From a virus, in IMG/VR virus record IMGVR_UViG_3300017724_000047, positions 1 through 30,120 of that record: a stretch of 30,120 nucleotides of DNA; one strand, given 5' to 3'. Below the pieces are notes generated by a model. That model ran no database searches and was not told where the DNA came from. It saw only the letters and a list, made by a program, of their open reading frames with translations. The number at the start of each line of letters is the position of its first letter. Positions within the stretch are counted from its first letter, which is position 1. Position numbers and translations under genes: made by a program. Below are positions 6,340-14,313 of this stretch, in pieces.

Positions 6340-8247
6340 TTATCCAAGTGATGCTCCTTGTATTATATTGTTTTGTAAGCTCTGTGCAGATGTAACATCT
6401 TGACTTACAACAAATGCTTGTACTGGTGCTTGTTGTCCTAACGCTGCTGCTAACTGGTTTGTACCACTTGTACCTAATATATCAAACGATGGTGTTTGTG
6501 CTGTTGTTTGACTTCCAGCAGTTGTAGATACATCTGGAATATTTACAGTCGAACCACTTGCACCTAATTTAGAAGTTGCTTGTTTAGAAGATTTCATTGC
6601 TGATTTAATTGTTTTAATAATTCCAGCAGCTTGAACAGCATACCCTAAAATTAAAGGTATGTTAGCTGGGAAAGGTAATGAAGAAGCAGTTTTAGCTGCA
6701 CCACTTGAAATATCCACCCCAGCTTCTGCACCTTTCATAACTGTTTTAGTTGCAGATTGTTTTGCTGAAAATAACGTAGATTTCATTTCCATTATCATCT
6801 CTTTAGCTAACATAAGTTGTTTAGCTATCAAAATTGCTTTACCAAGTTTAGATTCTGCTCCAGCTATCGCTATTGCATCAGCAAAGGATTTGTCTTGAAT
6901 TGCTTTTTTATCTTCTGCTATCTTTTTTGCTGCTGCTTCTTCATCTGCTATTTTTTTATCTCTTCTTGCTTTGTCTGTTGCATCAAAAGTAGCTTGTTTT
7001 TCTGCAATCGCAGCATCTCTTGCTATGTCAAGTTCATCGACAGCTAAATCATTTAATATAGCTTCTTCTCTTAAAGATGCATAATGTTCTCTTAATTTTT
7101 CTAATTCTAAAGCTCTTTTATCAACTTCTTCAACAGCTTGTGCATCTCTTAAAGTTTTTTTGAAATTTGCCATTGAGGTTTCGGCTGCTTTTGTTTCGGC
7201 TTCTATTTGCTTTGATATAGTATTAACTTCTCTTTGTACTTGTCGTGCTGTGTTAGCTCTGGCAGCTTGTTGTCGATTTACTGCTGCAATTGCATCGGCT
7301 TCTTTTGTTAGATTTTCTTTATTACTTCTACTAAAAGTATTTTCAGCAATTTGTGCATCTCTTCTTAATTCTAAAAATTCTGTTTCTTTGTCTAATAAAC
7401 TATCTTCTAATACTTGGGCATCTAATAATGCTTGTTTTCTTTCTGCAGCACTAAACTGGTCTTCTTGTCTTGACTTTAACCTTAATTGCGCTATTTCACT
7501 TTCTAATTTACTTCTATCTATTATTAATTGTCTTTCAATTTTATCAGCTTTAGCTCTCATATCAGCTACCTCTGCTGCAGCTTTTCCTTCTTTTATTTGT
7601 TCTTCAGTAAAAGTTTTAATAGATGTAGCTGCTTTAGTTACAGAATCAGTAACACTATCCATTCCTAAAGTTACTTTACCTACTGCATCTGCAGCGATTT
7701 TACCAGCTTTTGAAAAATTACCTTTAAATAATTGTGTAATTGCTTTTCCTAAACTTGGAACTAAATTTATTAAACCTTCAAATCTCGTATTTAAATTATC
7801 TTTTATTAAATCTCCAAAAGATTTTAAAGATTCAACTGGGTTTTCAAATACAGAAATTATTTTTTCTCCTAAATCAGCAAACAAGTCTACTAAATTACCA
7901 GTAAGCGCACCAATAACTCCCATTATTTTAGCGAATTTGTTTTGTCCTTCTTCTGAACCTGTGAAAGCAGCTCCTAAAGCTGTAATTCCTAAAACCAAAG
8001 CACCAATACCAGTAGATATTATAGCTAATCTCATTGATTTAAATCCAGCTGTTACTGATTTTAAACCACCTTTTAAACCTTTAAATTTACTTACAAGTCC
8101 TCCTGAAGCACTGTCAAGACTACCTAAAGCTCCTTCAAGATTTCCAGTATTTTTTGAAGTGTCCTTTATAGAATCATCTAACTTATCTACGCTTTTAACT
8201 GCTTTAGAAGTATTAGCTTCAAAATTTAAGATATACGTTTCTGCCAT
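6340..8247 (-). CDS. Tail tape measure protein
   Basis: 635 residues. The N-terminus is a predicted coiled coil, then a hydrophobic segment (LAIISTGIGALVLGITALGAAF, about residues 73-94), then a long region (about 210-470) rich in Ala, Glu, Lys, Arg and Gln with heptad character, and a second hydrophobic stretch near residue 525-560. This architecture defines tape measure proteins, which set tail length and travel into the host envelope during injection. It is short for a tape measure, predicting a short tail if the usual length relation holds. It begins inside the end of the 50-residue gene upstream. The antisense strand contains a long spurious open frame. Confidence 0.85.
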   Translation of the reverse strand: MAETYILNFEANTSKAVKSVDKLDDSIKDTSKNTGNLEGALGSLDSASGGLVSKFKGLKGGLKSVTAGFKSMRLAIISTGIGALVLGITALGAAFTGSEEGQNKFAKIMGVIGALTGNLVDLFADLGEKIISVFENPVESLKSFGDLIKDNLNTRFEGLINLVPSLGKAITQLFKGNFSKAGKIAADAVGKVTLGMDSVTDSVTKAATSIKTFTEEQIKEGKAAAEVADMRAKADKIERQLIIDRSKLESEIAQLRLKSRQEDQFSAAERKQALLDAQVLEDSLLDKETEFLELRRDAQIAENTFSRSNKENLTKEADAIAAVNRQQAARANTARQVQREVNTISKQIEAETKAAETSMANFKKTLRDAQAVEEVDKRALELEKLREHYASLREEAILNDLAVDELDIARDAAIAEKQATFDATDKARRDKKIADEEAAAKKIAEDKKAIQDKSFADAIAIAGAESKLGKAILIAKQLMLAKEMIMEMKSTLFSAKQSATKTVMKGAEAGVDISSGAAKTASSLPFPANIPLILGYAVQAAGIIKTIKSAMKSSKQATSKLGASGSTVNIPDVSTTAGSQTTAQTPSFDILGTSGTNQLAAALGQQAPVQAFVVSQDVTSAQSLQNNIIQGASLG

Positions 8248-8378
8248 TTTATTTGTCTTTTAACTTGTTTAAATCCTTCTTTAATTGTTTCTGGCATTTT
8301 GTTTTTGCCCTTTGCTATTTCTATTGTTTCACTAACTCCGTAAAACTCATCTATGTTTAATAATTTTAATACTATCAT
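8226..8378 (-). CDS. Small basic protein before tape measure (50 aa)
   Basis: This 51-codon frame starts with a TAATG overlap with the stop of the large tail protein gene and overlaps the tape measure start by 22 bases. The product starts MIVLKLLNIDEFYGVSETIEI and becomes strongly basic toward the C-terminus (KQVKRQIKWQKR). The overlaps at both ends support it as a coupled gene. A tail assembly factor is possible given the position before the tape measure, but no family is recognised. Confidence 0.55.
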   Translation of the reverse strand: MIVLKLLNIDEFYGVSETIEIAKGKNKMPETIKEGFKQVKRQIKWQKRIS

Positions 8379-10447
8379 TATGTTAATACGCTTGGTGTGT
8401 AAGCACTTTGTTTAGTTATTAATTCTAATTCACTTTTGTTTGTTAGTAAATTAGTTTGTATGCTATTTATATAATACTCTTGTCCGTTTACAATAAACAC
8501 ATCATTTAGTTCATAGTTTAAAACTATTGATGAAGGCAATTGCGCAGTAAACTTTACAACTCTTGCTTGTTCTTCAAATAACTTAACTATGTATTGAGAA
8601 TAGAATCTATTAAACAAACTATTCTCATTTAAGTTTCCAGTGTATTCGTTAAACTCTATTCCAAAATTTAAAGTGTGATTTGCGTCTTCTGTTGCATTTG
8701 CTGCTGAATTATACTGTTCATATTGTGAAGAGGTAACTGGATATTCAGACGAATCTACTAATCGATTAAAAAACATATATGGTTTTCCAAGTGTAGTTTT
8801 ACTTTCTGCATCTACCCACCAACCAAAAACATTACCAGTAAAATCTCCATTCTCATCTATTATATTTATTAATTGACTACGTTGCCCTGATACCTGTACA
8901 TCATAGCTTTGACCATCATATTTTTCTGGTGCTGAATAGTTAAGATTACCAAATTGTTGGCTAAACTGGTTTAAGTACCTTAAAGATGTTTGTGTAACAG
9001 ATGGAGCGTAATTAAAGTTAATTCTTGAATATGGTATTGGTCTATCTATATTGTTAGAATCTACTACTATATATTTAGAGATATCGTGAGAAACCCCTGT
9101 AGACATAAAGTCATCAAATGTTTCAATATATATTTTACTTGAACCTCTTTTTGTGTAAGCAGTAAGATTAAACATCTTAAATAAAGTAGTCATATAGTCA
9201 AGGACTTTCATATCAGGTAAGTAATCTTGTATAAATATGTTTTGTCCTAAATTAAAAGCATTATAAGAATAGTTGCCAGAATCTACTGGTGTACCATCTT
9301 TTAGTGTTCGTGTTATAAGCATTGTTTCTGCATCGAATACACCAGAACTTGAAGAGTTTAATCTAAATTCTATATCATAAGTTCTTGAAGATAATGTGCC
9401 ACTATTTAAATCCCTTAATGCTACAGTAAAGTTATTTGCTGGTGTTATTCTTGTTTGATAATCTAATAACTCATTAGTCAATTTATCTCTTGATATAATC
9501 TCTAAATCAATACCAGAATTACAATCAAGTGCTAATCTTATAGAATAATTATATATATCACTTACAACTAAATTACCTCCACTTAAATAATCAGTTCCTG
9601 AAGTATATGTAAAATCAGCAAATGTTAATTTCTTTGACCTTTGGTCTAAATCAATACCAAATAAAGGCACTGTAGTTTCAGGGTTTGTTATAGGTGTTTT
9701 TTCTCTATGCAACCATAAATATAATTCATCAAATACATCACTATCAAAGAAACTTGTTATACCAGTTTCATTTGCCATATTAAACTCTATATTATATTGT
9801 GTTTCTATTGCTTCTATAATACGTTTGCATTTTATGGCTGGTTTTAGTTCTTTACGTAATTGTGTCCAAGCAACATTATGTAAATTAGGTGTAGTTATTG
9901 TATTTGTAGAATCATAGCTATAATAGTTTTGTAGAGTAACTAAAGGCATAGTAACATTTCTATTTGCTAAATTAGTAGCTGGTAATCCAGAACTTTGTAA
10001 ACCATATCTAAAAGCATCTAAAGTGTCATTGTTATTTAACACCATATCATAAGCACTTAAAGGGTTTAAAGCACTTAATGTTTCATCTCCAAATATATCT
10101 TTAAGAGATGAAGTATTACCAAAGAACACCACTTTATAGGCGTGTGCTTTGTTGTTTTTCATAGATACAGAATCTAATCTAATCTTACCTACTTTAAAAT
10201 CTGCTCCATCAAGCTTAATAATAGCATCTACTCTAAACCTTGCATCATAACCATTAATAATGTCATTGTTGTAATAGTGTTTAAATATCTTATTATTAGT
10301 AGAGGATGCTGGTAAATTAAACTGCTGACTAAAAGGTGCAAACACTAAAGCAATATCACGAACATTTTGTTGTGTATCTGTAATAGTAATTGCTTCATCT
10401 TTAAATAAATCAACTCTTGTATTATCTATATATAATTCTAAATTCAT
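8378..10447 (-). CDS. Large tail / baseplate protein (689 aa)
   Basis: 689 residues. The N-terminus (LELYIDNTRVDLFKDEAITI, then APFSQQFNLPASSTNNKIF) and the segment LDGADFKVGKIRLDSVSM belong to a conserved large tail protein seen beside the tape measure in Bacteroidota siphophages. The middle holds RIIEAIETQYNIEF, which I associate with baseplate-hub-like proteins, and the C-terminus (ELNDVFIVNGQEYYINSIQ) is a beta-rich segment. It probably forms part of the tail tip or baseplate. It abuts the upstream 380-residue gene with no gap and is coupled to the small gene downstream by TAATG. The functional assignment is from family memory and position. Confidence 0.65.
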   Translation of the reverse strand: MNLELYIDNTRVDLFKDEAITITDTQQNVRDIALVFAPFSQQFNLPASSTNNKIFKHYYNNDIINGYDARFRVDAIIKLDGADFKVGKIRLDSVSMKNNKAHAYKVVFFGNTSSLKDIFGDETLSALNPLSAYDMVLNNNDTLDAFRYGLQSSGLPATNLANRNVTMPLVTLQNYYSYDSTNTITTPNLHNVAWTQLRKELKPAIKCKRIIEAIETQYNIEFNMANETGITSFFDSDVFDELYLWLHREKTPITNPETTVPLFGIDLDQRSKKLTFADFTYTSGTDYLSGGNLVVSDIYNYSIRLALDCNSGIDLEIISRDKLTNELLDYQTRITPANNFTVALRDLNSGTLSSRTYDIEFRLNSSSSGVFDAETMLITRTLKDGTPVDSGNYSYNAFNLGQNIFIQDYLPDMKVLDYMTTLFKMFNLTAYTKRGSSKIYIETFDDFMSTGVSHDISKYIVVDSNNIDRPIPYSRINFNYAPSVTQTSLRYLNQFSQQFGNLNYSAPEKYDGQSYDVQVSGQRSQLINIIDENGDFTGNVFGWWVDAESKTTLGKPYMFFNRLVDSSEYPVTSSQYEQYNSAANATEDANHTLNFGIEFNEYTGNLNENSLFNRFYSQYIVKLFEEQARVVKFTAQLPSSIVLNYELNDVFIVNGQEYYINSIQTNLLTNKSELELITKQSAYTPSVLT

Positions 10448-11590
10448 TTATCTTATGTTGTTTATAGTGTCAAACGCAAAGCTTACATCTATTGTGTAGT
10501 TTATTAAACTATCTGTAAGACTTGTTTTGTAGTCTATATTGTTGTTTTCAATATTAACAGATAATGTTTTATTTTTGTATTCTATCCATACTTTATCACT
10601 TAAGAATAGTTGCTTAAATACTTCATTGTTACTTTCTGGATAATAACCACTATTTAACGTAAGCCTTTGGTTTGCATTTTTAGTAAGTAGTCTTACTTGT
10701 GCATTGTATGTTGCGTATGTTCCGTTGTTTAGTATGTTGGATTTGTATTTGTCTTTTTCAGTAGTCATTGCAAGTTTAGAATTCTTAAAGAAGTATATAT
10801 CTTGATATGCTCCAAACTTATTTATAAAGGTTAGCTTGTAAGGTGTGTATTTACATTCTATTATGTTTTCTATGTTTAAAACAGTAACACCCTCTATTGC
10901 GTTTATTATAACCTCATCAACAGGATAAATAGTTTCATTTCTTAAAAACTCTTGTATGCAAGGATTGTCTTCAAACGTACCTCCTGATGCTTCTACTCTT
11001 TCTCTATAATTATCTACATCAGCAGAAGCTGTACTTACGTATGCAATCTGGTCTTGTATTTTTAATCCCGAAGTAGGAGTCCAAACATATATCTGCGCTC
11101 CTTTGTTTAAAAATGCAACAGAGGTTGTGTTTTCATTATCTACAGGTATTCTTAAAGCATCATCATCTGATTTAAGTATTGTTGTGTTTGATTGTAAGTA
11201 ACCTTGTAGTAGTTGAGGGTTTGCACCTTCTTCAAAATATCCATATCCGTAAAATGCTCTTTCCCCTAAAACAGTTGTAACAACATCGCTACTACCTGTT
11301 ATAGTTTCTGTAGTTCTATAATCTACATACACTGTAGTATAATCATCTGCTGCTAAAAGTGAGTTAGGGTATGTTCCACTAAATGCTGCTGGTATGTAAT
11401 CTTTTATTAACTCTGCTATCTCAAAGTTTATGTGTTCGTTTATAGCTGTAGAAGTTAAAGTGTATTGTGGGCTTCCTTGCCAAGTAGTCTCAACACCTCC
11501 TATGTATATTCTTAACTCAAGTGTAGCACTTGTTAGGTTAGTAGTATTTAAGTTTATGAAGTAAGGACTTCTTACGTTTATTTTACTCAT
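10448..11590 (-). CDS. Conserved tail structural protein (380 aa)
   Basis: 380 residues, beta-rich. It starts with INVRSPYFINLN and has TLELRIYIGG, then INFEIAELIKDYIPAAF, TTVYVDYRTT and YKLTFINKFGAYQDIYFF. This combination of an N-terminal beta domain and a YG..D..FF.. segment is typical of a tail protein that lies next to the larger tail protein in Bacteroidota phages. It could be a tail-tip or distal-tail-like component. The start overlaps the upstream gp10-like gene by 8 bases, and the stop directly abuts the next gene. The exact role is not known. Confidence 0.6.
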   Translation of the reverse strand: MSKINVRSPYFINLNTTNLTSATLELRIYIGGVETTWQGSPQYTLTSTAINEHINFEIAELIKDYIPAAFSGTYPNSLLAADDYTTVYVDYRTTETITGSSDVVTTVLGERAFYGYGYFEEGANPQLLQGYLQSNTTILKSDDDALRIPVDNENTTSVAFLNKGAQIYVWTPTSGLKIQDQIAYVSTASADVDNYRERVEASGGTFEDNPCIQEFLRNETIYPVDEVIINAIEGVTVLNIENIIECKYTPYKLTFINKFGAYQDIYFFKNSKLAMTTEKDKYKSNILNNGTYATYNAQVRLLTKNANQRLTLNSGYYPESNNEVFKQLFLSDKVWIEYKNKTLSVNIENNNIDYKTSLTDSLINYTIDVSFAFDTINNIR

Positions 11591-12116
11591 TGTTGTTGTC
11601 TTTTAATATGTCTATTATGTCTTGTGCAAATGCTTTAGTTAGTAGTTGAGGATATCTATCAAAGGCTGCTAAAAATGGTTTAGTAAAAAACATACTTGGT
11701 TTTATACCTTGTGCAAATATGCTTCGTTGTAATATAAACCCTATAGTTCTATAATTACCCTTTTTAAACTTCCCTTCTTTATCTCTTAATCTTATGTTTC
11801 TTTTTTTTGCCCAATCAGCTAATGGTTGCATTGGTGGTCTTTTAGATTTAAAACTATAAGGACTATTGCCACCTTTTTGTTTTCCGTTTTTTACTAAACT
11901 TGGGTCTGCACCTTTAACACCTTTATCTAAAAATGTTCCGTACTCATCCATTATAAAAGCTAAATCAAAGTTGCCATTCTTTTCATCTAACTTGTAATGA
12001 ATACTATTATATAAGTCTTTAGTTACATTGTGTTTTTGTTTAGTAAGATTAGACCTTGATTGTTGTACTACATACTTACCAAAAGCTTGTAACTCTGTTT
12101 GTAAGTTCTTTAGCAT
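11583..12116 (-). CDS. HK97 gp10-like tail-completion / connector protein
   Basis: 177 residues, basic. The N-terminal helix with LYNSIHYKLDE, the DEYGTFLDKGVKG motif and the region RPPMQPLADWAKKRNIRL fit the HK97 gp10-like or minor tail family that joins head and tail. A C-terminal helix with MFFTKPFLAAF is also typical. It follows the 154-residue tail protein gene with a 7-base overlap. A role in head-tail joining or tail completion is the best inference. Confidence 0.65.
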   Translation of the reverse strand: MLKNLQTELQAFGKYVVQQSRSNLTKQKHNVTKDLYNSIHYKLDEKNGNFDLAFIMDEYGTFLDKGVKGADPSLVKNGKQKGGNSPYSFKSKRPPMQPLADWAKKRNIRLRDKEGKFKKGNYRTIGFILQRSIFAQGIKPSMFFTKPFLAAFDRYPQLLTKAFAQDIIDILKDNNNE

Positions 12117-12574
12117 ATTGTCATATCGTTAGGTATTAGTACATTAAACGTAACAGTCCATCCAGCTAACTTATTTTCAAATCTATCTACAAAAGGCTCT
12201 AATGAAGGGTCTCCATCTAATTGGTATTTATCTACATATAAGTCTCCTCTTAATAGTAACTCAAGTAATCTATTAGCTACAGCAAGTTGTGTGTTAAATA
12301 CATCTTGTTCATTGTTGTTACCTCTAAACTCTTGTGGTATTCCATCTGCAAAGTTTTTGCTCTCATCTACTATATCCATACATAATAACGATAAACTAAA
12401 GTTCCATACGTTACCTTGCATAGTTGCACTATTAATCATAAAGTGTGATAACGGAAATATAGTCTGTTTGTTTAAGTCTACATCGTATATGTCGCCATAG
12501 GTTACTGTATTGACAAAGTCATCTAATTGTAGTGTTTGTCTTATCTTTTCAGATAGGTTATAAAATCCTTGCAT
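12110..12574 (-). CDS. Tail terminator / completion-like protein (154 aa)
   Basis: 154 residues with VTYGDIYDVDLNKQTIFPLSH, WNFSLSLLCMDIVDESKN, NNNEQDVFNTQLAVANRLLE and FENKLAGWTVTFNVLIPND, all strong signatures of a conserved Bacteroidota phage protein that I would place with tail-terminator or neck proteins. The start codon follows the stop of the -1 frame of the chaperone gene by a single base, so it is probably translated by reinitiation after the GT product. Family recognition is good; the functional name is inferred. Confidence 0.65.
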   Translation of the reverse strand: MQGFYNLSEKIRQTLQLDDFVNTVTYGDIYDVDLNKQTIFPLSHFMINSATMQGNVWNFSLSLLCMDIVDESKNFADGIPQEFRGNNNEQDVFNTQLAVANRLLELLLRGDLYVDKYQLDGDPSLEPFVDRFENKLAGWTVTFNVLIPNDMTIC

Positions 12575-12575
12575 A

Positions 12576-12830
12576 TTATTGTGATTTACGTTTTATCATT
12601 CTTGTTTCTAATTCTGCTTTTTCTTTTTCAAATGCCAAGTACATTAAACACTGGTGTAATGGAAGCTTTGCAACTTCTTTAAATCTTGTAATGTCTCCTT
12701 TAGCAAGTGTATATAGTTCTGAATAGCTTCCCCATTTTCTGGAGAAATTTGACCTTTGGTCTGTTCCTTCGTTACTTCCTTCTCCAAATAGTTCGGTATA
12801 TAGTTCAGCAATTCGTTGGTTAAATTGTAA
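12576..12830 (-). CDS. T domain of tail assembly chaperone, reached by -1 frameshift (GT)
   Basis: This 84-residue frame has no start codon in its first part. It lies in the -1 frame relative to the chaperone gene and becomes open at the run of nine T at 12829-12837. If ribosomes slip by -1 after Phe156-Phe157 of the upstream product, a 241-residue fusion results. The T part reads LQFNQRIAELYTEL, later RKWGSYSELYTLAKGDITRF and LPLHQCLMYLAFEKEKAELE; the W-G-x-Y ... LA.GDI..F..V..LP pattern is what I know from T domains of Bacteroidota siphophage chaperones. It ends 1 base before the next gene, closing a gap that the unshifted product leaves open. Confidence 0.75.
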   Translation of the reverse strand, partial: LQFNQRIAELYTELFGEGSNEGTDQRSNFSRKWGSYSELYTLAKGDITRFKEVAKLPLHQCLMYLAFEKEKAELETRMIKRKSQ

Positions 12831-13300
12831 AAAAAAACCATAGCACCTAATACAACACTTAATGGCATCTCTTTCATTACCTCGCTGTACTTGTGGCTTC
12901 CTTCGTATTCTTCTATTAGATACTTATGTCCTTGCTTTTGTTTGAGTGGTCTGAATAATACAGCCATTGCCTTATGCATATTACCCCATTCATTTATATA
13001 GCTTGTAACGTCTTTATTTTCTCCATAGGTAATTTCATCAAGGTTTGGTATAAAACCATAAGAAACACCATTTAAATTAAACGTAGGGATGTATTTGTGT
13101 TCTTGGTCAAATAGTTTATTGATGTGATTGATTAAGTAATCTACATCTTTGTCTTTAATCTTACCAAGCTCTTTTGTGTTTATGTTGAGGATGCGTTTAA
13201 GTAAATCATCATTACTTGGATTCTCTATAAGTAAGAAGTCTTGATAGTCTTTTAACTTGACTTCCTTAAGTGTACTTGGTATAGAAACTTCTATTTGCAT
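12644..13300 (-). CDS. Tail assembly chaperone, G product
   Basis: The ATG at 13300 gives 218 residues; the longer frame uses a TTG next to a terminator. The sequence starts MQIEVSIPSTLKEVKLKDYQ and contains YIPTFNLNGVSYGFIPNLDEITYGE, MHKAMAVLFRPLKQKQG, and GSHKYSEVMKEMPLSVVLGAMVFF cut across several blocks. This matches the G component of the tail chaperone in Bacteroidota siphophages. G and GT together coat the tape measure before tail tube polymerisation. The codons for Val-Phe-Phe at 155-157 form the slippery site. The C-terminal 61 residues are unique to the unshifted product. A terminator lies 20 bases before the start. Confidence 0.8.
   Translation of the reverse strand: MQIEVSIPSTLKEVKLKDYQDFLLIENPSNDDLLKRILNINTKELGKIKDKDVDYLINHINKLFDQEHKYIPTFNLNGVSYGFIPNLDEITYGENKDVTSYINEWGNMHKAMAVLFRPLKQKQGHKYLIEEYEGSHKYSEVMKEMPLSVVLGAMVFFYNLTNELLNYIPNYLEKEVTKEQTKGQISPENGEAIQNYIHLLKETLQDLKKLQSFHYTSV
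12827..12839 (-). other. Slippery sequence for programmed -1 frameshift
   Basis: The minus strand reads GGTTTTTTTTTAC, with codons GTT TTT TTT TAC in the G frame. Both Phe tRNAs can re-pair perfectly after a -1 slip (X XXY YYZ with all T), entering the T frame at TTA CAA. A weak CAATT/AATTG hairpin starts just downstream, so the length of the T run may be the main stimulator. Confidence 0.7.
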
Positions 13301-13319
13301 AAAGTGTTTTTTATAAAAC

Positions 13320-13350
13320 AAAAAAAGGATTACTTTGTATAAAGCAACCC
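13320..13350 (-). terminator. Intrinsic terminator before tail chaperone gene
   Basis: On the minus strand GGGTTGCTTT pairs with AAAGTAATCC (10 bp, two G-U) around an ATAC loop, followed by TTTTTTT. It follows the 71-residue gene and lies only 20 bases before the chaperone ATG, with no evident promoter between. Tail expression therefore needs readthrough, antitermination or an unrecognised promoter. Confidence 0.85.
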
Positions 13351-13376
13351 TCTTTTATCTAACTATCAACTAAAAA

Positions 13377-13592
13377 TTATCTTAATGTCTTATATAGGTA
13401 TAAGTATAACTCTTGTATCTTATCTCCTAACTTTTTGTCTTGTCTGTATGTTTCGTTTCCGATTTGTATTCTTCCTTCTCTATGTATCTCTAATTTAACC
13501 TCTGGTCTTCTTGTTCTTGTTATTGGTTTTACTATTACCTTGATGTCATTCTTTAAACACCAACTAATAGCATCTCTAACGTTTCTTGTCAT
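13377..13592 (-). CDS. Small conserved-looking basic protein (71 aa)
   Basis: 71 residues, strongly basic: an N-terminal helix (MTRNVRDAISWCLKND), a short beta region (IKVIVKPITRTRRPEVKLEIH), and a polar C-terminal helix (KLGDKIQELYLYLYKTLR). A nucleic-acid-binding role is plausible from charge, but no family is recognised. It is coupled to the small membrane protein gene upstream by an ATGA overlap and is followed by a strong terminator, so it ends a transcription unit of small genes. Confidence 0.6.
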   Translation of the reverse strand: MTRNVRDAISWCLKNDIKVIVKPITRTRRPEVKLEIHREGRIQIGNETYRQDKKLGDKIQELYLYLYKTLR

Positions 13593-13768
13593 TTAAACAA
13601 GTTAATCATTATTGCTGGAATAAATAGTGTAGATAATAAACAAATTATTTGATATATTCTTGTATATAGTTTTCTATAGTAAATAGTATCTGTGTATTCT
13701 TTTAGTGTATATACTTTTGTTGTGTTGTTTTTTGTTACTATTACTTCGTTTTGTTTTACCTCTATCAT
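13589..13768 (-). CDS. Small single-helix membrane protein (59 aa)
   Basis: A 60-codon frame with an ATGA overlap to the next gene. Residues 1-36 are polar and basic (MIEVKQNEVIVTKN, then TLKEYTDTIYYRKL), and residues 39-57 form one hydrophobic helix (YQIICLLSTLFIPAIMINLF). The arrangement predicts a tail-anchored inner-membrane protein. It may act on the host envelope or be lysis related, but nothing in the sequence shows the function. Confidence 0.55.
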   Translation of the reverse strand: MIEVKQNEVIVTKNNTTKVYTLKEYTDTIYYRKLYTRIYQIICLLSTLFIPAIMINLFK

Positions 13769-13770
13769 AT

Positions 13771-13881
13771 CTAAAATATTAAGTTATGTATAATAGATTC
13801 AAGCGATAATAATACTACACTTGCTATTAATAATACAAATGAGAATAATGTTAATGTTAAGTAGTGTTTTAGTTTTTTCAT
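13771..13881 (-). CDS. Membrane microprotein (36 aa)
   Basis: 36 residues: basic start MKKLKHYL, then one hydrophobic helix (TLFSFVLLIASVVLLSL). The gene has the A-rich leader (AAAAACAAAACA just before the ATG) shared by several small genes of this phage. It ends 2 bases before the next small membrane protein gene. Short phage membrane peptides of this kind often modify the host membrane or block superinfection; here that is speculation. Confidence 0.45.
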   Translation of the reverse strand: MKKLKHYLTLTLFSFVLLIASVVLLSLESIIHNLIF

Positions 13882-13912
13882 TGTTTTGTTTTTAATGAGC
13901 GTACATGCGCTG

Positions 13913-14059
13913 TTATTGATTTAAATATCCTGTAAATTTCTGAAAGTCTTTTGCTTCTTTTTCTGTTTTAAAATAATGGCTTTCAATTTCATTATCTTTA
14001 GTAATAATGTCTAATCTAAAAGAATCACTTTGTTTGTTTGTCATTAGTCTTGTTTTCAT
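13913..14059 (-). CDS. Small hypothetical protein (48 aa)
   Basis: 48 residues, polar, with a probable beta-beta-alpha layout (FRLDIITKDNEIESHYFKT, then a helix KEAKDFQKF). It carries the A-rich leader AAAACAAAACA before its ATG. The leader and the lack of any competing frame support it. Function unknown. Confidence 0.45.
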   Translation of the reverse strand: MKTRLMTNKQSDSFRLDIITKDNEIESHYFKTEKEAKDFQKFTGYLNQ

Positions 14060-14082
14060 TGTTTTGTTTTTTAATTATATGT

Positions 14083-14301
14083 TTATGGTAATTTCCATAA
14101 TAACCTTTTAAGTGTGTTTTTTCTACCTTGTAGAATATCCCACTCATTTCTTAATTCTGGATGTTCATCTAACATTAATCTAAATACTTTATTATTCATT
14201 ATTAAAGTACCACCTTTTAATGTTTGTAGAGTTGTAATTCTCCAATTGATTTGTCTGATGAGCTTTTGAATTTGCTCTTTTTGTTGCCATTTAGTTTTCA
14301 T
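14083..14301 (-). CDS. Small basic hypothetical protein (72 aa)
   Basis: 72 residues, basic and helical, with MKTKWQQKEQIQKLIRQINW at the N-terminus and NTLKRLLWKLP at the end. The start is supported by the A-rich leader (CTAAAAACAAAACAAA directly before the ATG). It follows the 87-residue gene by 12 bases. No family recognised; DNA binding is possible from charge. Confidence 0.55.
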   Translation of the reverse strand: MKTKWQQKEQIQKLIRQINWRITTLQTLKGGTLIMNNKVFRLMLDEHPELRNEWDILQGRKNTLKRLLWKLP

Positions 14302-14313
14302 TTTGTTTTGTTT

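Noticed and set aside
7160-8263. Long plus-strand open frame of 367 codons
   Set aside because: It is exactly antisense to the tape measure gene. Its product is rich in Ser, Ala, Leu and Phe, the mirror of Ala/Glu/Lys codons, and no promoter or neighbour on the plus strand supports it.
12805-12830. CAATT/AATTG hairpin as a frameshift stimulator
   Set aside because: The stem is only 5 bp of A/T-rich pairs and begins about one base after the slippery run, too close and too weak to claim as a stimulator.
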